Below are positions 61,601 to 64,000 of a stretch of 64,000 bases of DNA, one piece after another. A program made the position numbers and the translations under genes. Where the stretch lies: contig OX387202.1 in assembly GCA_947561715.1 (NCBI GenBank), positions 5,469,001 to 5,533,000 on the forward strand. Reading direction: 5' to 3'. This stretch comes from Ascidia mentula. Taxonomy: Eukaryota; Chordata; Ascidiacea; Phlebobranchia; Ascidiidae. Position 1 is the first letter of the stretch, and every line of letters starts with the position of its first letter. The notes beneath the pieces are model-generated. The model ran no database searches, was not told where the DNA came from, and was given only the letters and a program-made list of their open reading frames with translations.

Positions 61601-64000
61601 TTACACAACATCTGGGTCTCTATGCGTTGGTAAGATTATCGGGATGGAATGATATTGCCATCACATAAATTGGTTGTGTAGTTTATTACTGTCACGATGG
61701 ATCTCGAAGTTTCAAAGAGCTTTAGACACGCACGACATCAATCATTTTTTACTTTTACAGATGTCGACGAATGCGCTCTTGGAAACCACTCTTGTCATGT
61801 GGAAGCTAATTGCAAAAATACTGTTGGAAGCTATAATTGTCAGTGCAAGGAATGGTTTGCAGGCAATGGTTACAACTGCAGAGGTATGTCCAACAAAGAT
61901 GGCCTCAAATCTATCTAAATGTGAACACTTACTCCTTAGGAATAGTTAGCAGTGTTTTATAAGAAGCAAAAGCCTTTAGAAGTTGTCGGACAAACGCAAC
62001 TGCCAGAAACTCTGTTTGTACAGTGGTTAGTTTGTGTAGCAACGTTTTGTTTTGTGATTATTGAAGGTTTTTGCAATGAATCTTGTTCTGGCCGCTGCGA
62101 TGAAGGACTAAATGGTTACACTTGTTTTTGTACTCATTCGTCTACTGATGGGTGTCCTCCAGGCAAGTCCTTTACATACTTTTTTTCTCAATGCAAAAAA
62201 AAATTCTGATAATCCAGAATATGTAATCGTATCATGGTCACTTTCGGATAATTGTTGCGTTTTTGACATCGCCTAATCCGGATTTTGGTACATTTCCTGC
62301 ATTACTTTTGCATTTGTGTTCACAAAACCAGGTTTTGGTTAAAATTTTTTTCTTTTTAAACTGATATTGTGGTTTACTTGTTGCGCGTGTGACGATAAAG
62401 CATTTTAAATCAGAAACTACACTCAACTTTGTCATGTTTTAAGGCGCACCGGTGACAAGAGATTTAAAAATTTTGTGGAAAACTCACAACAGTGCCTTTG
62501 TCACGTGGGAGGCAAGCAACGCTAATTGGGCTTACCCTTCAATAAACGGTGGAATATTTTATCACTCCAGTGGCACCAGACAAGCTGGATTTTTATACCT
62601 AAATTCTGACACTAAATACTCTGTAACGTTGACTCTTCACAACAGTTTAGGTTCAACTACATCCCTCCTACAATTCGAAACACGTAAGCTTCGACAACCG
62701 TTTATCCTTTTAACTTTGGATTTTATTTTACTACTTAAATTAAGTTAATCTGCTCACAAACTAAAGTTCTGGTTAGCCACTTAGTTACTGAAATACCGAC
62801 AAAAATACGTAAAACGAACATAAACAGATGGTCTTGCTGTTGAATTAAATATTTTATCCTGTAATTTATAACTACTTTCGAAACTTACATATCGCCCAAG
62901 TCCCATCATATGTTGACCCCACCACGCCCCCTCCTACAAACTCCAATTGCGTCAATTCTCCACTAAACTGTTGCCCTGGTTACACAACATCCGGGTTACA
63001 GTGCATTGGTAAGTCTGTCGACATTTAACAAATATGAAAAAGAATGACGCGTGTTTTCATTGATAAATTGAGGATCGTTTATATCGTAACTTTTCGCTAC
63101 CAGGCTCCCGCAAATCGCTATGACATCAATTTTACCTAAACTACTTTTCACTGTTAAAGATTTCTACAAACAAGGCTCTACAAGGCTACACCCCAAAAAA
63201 TATGGAAGTTATGCTAACTTATTTCTGACAACAAAAAAATTAAATAATCATGCAAAGTTGCAATATAAATTTGCGAAAACCAACTTATCCTGTTTGAAAT
63301 ATATTATGTGAAATGTAATAATTAAAGCTGTGGTGTTCAATCCTTAACACGGCCATCAGCTCCTGGTAAACCCAGTTAATAGGTTTAATAGCGTCAATAG
63401 CGCCGATATCGCCAATGAGCATTTTAGAAACACCATTTTTTGGTATCAAATCCAGTTCCAGTATGCACCAGATGACTACACAAGTAACTCTAAAAACTCA
63501 CTAAGAAAAAAAACTAGCATAAACCAATTTGAACATCAAAATGTCAAAACTACCCCTTCGTTTCCAGACATTGATGAATGCACAAACGGCTCATCAGGTT
63601 GCCATTCAAACGCTCAATGCAACAATACCGATGGTGGATTTATTTGTTCTTGCAACGAATGCTATGTGGGAAATGGATTTATTTGCTCACGTATGTATGT
63701 TAGCTTAGTAAAACCAATGTGGTGATGAAATGTTATGCAGGTGATAAAAAAATAGTCCACAAGCTTCGTTTAAGAACGTAAGCGAATAAATAACTTTTAA
63801 CAGTTAGATTTCTTAAATTCAGAACATTGTGGAGGTGTAAATTGCCATGACCGTGGAAATTGTTCGGGATATATTGGATTTTCGTCAGCTACTTACTGTA
63901 TGTATAGTCCACGTAAGGTATATCTTTAACTAACAAACACAATTTTAGTTAATCCTCCTTCTATTTCCAACCTTACATTGCTATGGAGATCTAGCACTGG
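58613..64000 (+). CDS. Third copy of the trefoil-sushi-EGF-FN3 gene, cut by window end
   Basis: Exons: 58613-58764, 58849-58904, 60109-60172, 60227-60297, 60417-60596, 60815-61003, 61167-61352, 61528-61629, 61761-61883, 62067-62162, 62444-62683, 62901-63008, 63568-63690, 63823-63897 and from 63949. Phases and splice sites match the complete gene at 38904-45304, including the GC donor after 62162. The visible part covers the signal peptide, two trefoil-like domains, three sushi domains, two full linker/EGF/EGF/FN3 blocks up to the start of the second FN3. All domain cysteines are kept. Differences from the complete gene are few: VCVSPP to ECVSPP, loss of one Phe in the first sushi domain, and FM to SM in the first trefoil. 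It looks functional as far as it can be read. Confidence 0.87.

Larger units (their letters stand above)
56692..64000. repeat. Large duplicate of 36.99-44.2 kb
   Basis: Collinear with about 36985-44217 at an offset of about 19.71-19.78 kb, through noncoding repeats, promoter region, introns and exons of the trefoil-sushi gene. The left break lies inside the foldback arm. The right end is beyond the window. Confidence 0.92.

Noticed and set aside
1-64000. CRISPR arrays, operons or other prokaryotic features
   Set aside because: The window is clearly eukaryotic. Tandem repeats seen are minisatellites or transposon parts without CRISPR structure.

Overview
The window looks like nuclear DNA of an invertebrate animal, most probably a tunicate of the Ciona kind. 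This is an inference from AT-rich sequence, short introns, a nicotinic-type receptor, a NACHT-LRR gene and secreted trefoil/sushi/EGF/FN3 proteins. No ribosomal RNA or tRNA gene was recognised. Genes are split by GT-AG introns. The exon models below were built by hand by requiring splice signals, reading phase and domain continuity to agree. No transcript evidence was available.

Layout. 1-4.83 kb (minus): all but the last exon(s) of a nicotinic-acetylcholine-receptor-like subunit. 5.6-7.8 kb: a decayed zinc-finger relic against a broken Penelope-like element with inverted terminal repeats. 7.8-12 kb: no gene, but two small inverted-repeat elements, one a hAT-type element with a perfect 8-bp target duplication. 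12.06-18.87 kb (minus): an eight-exon NACHT-LRR (NLR-type) gene whose first intron holds an old Ty3/Gypsy fossil. 21.4-28.5 kb: a nearly complete LINE (minus) flanked by 0.6-kb direct repeats. 28.7-40.7 kb: two tandem copies of a ~6-kb unit, each with a C2H2 zinc-finger gene (one intact with 11 fingers, one broken) and the 5' part of a trefoil-sushi gene. 38.9-45.3 kb (plus): a complete 20-exon gene for a secreted protein with a signal peptide, two trefoil-like domains, three sushi domains and three repeats of a linker/EGF/EGF/FN3 block. 46.2-47.6 kb: a BEL/Pao fossil. 49.5-52.2 kb: two Penelope-like elements in opposite orientations, one split by a 679-bp inverted-repeat element. 52.25-56.2 kb (minus): an LDL-receptor class A (LDLa) repeat gene with an internal exon-pair duplication. 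56.7-64 kb: a third copy of the trefoil-sushi region, running off the window.

The main biological signal is the young tandem family of trefoil-sushi-EGF-FN3 genes: one full gene, one truncated copy, one apparently intact copy cut by the window edge, and one relic first exon. It lies 20 kb from an NLR gene and is interleaved with LDLa and zinc-finger genes. The architecture and rapid local duplication suggest an extracellular recognition or adhesion family, possibly immune or allorecognition related. That role is inference; the sequence shows only the architecture and the duplications.
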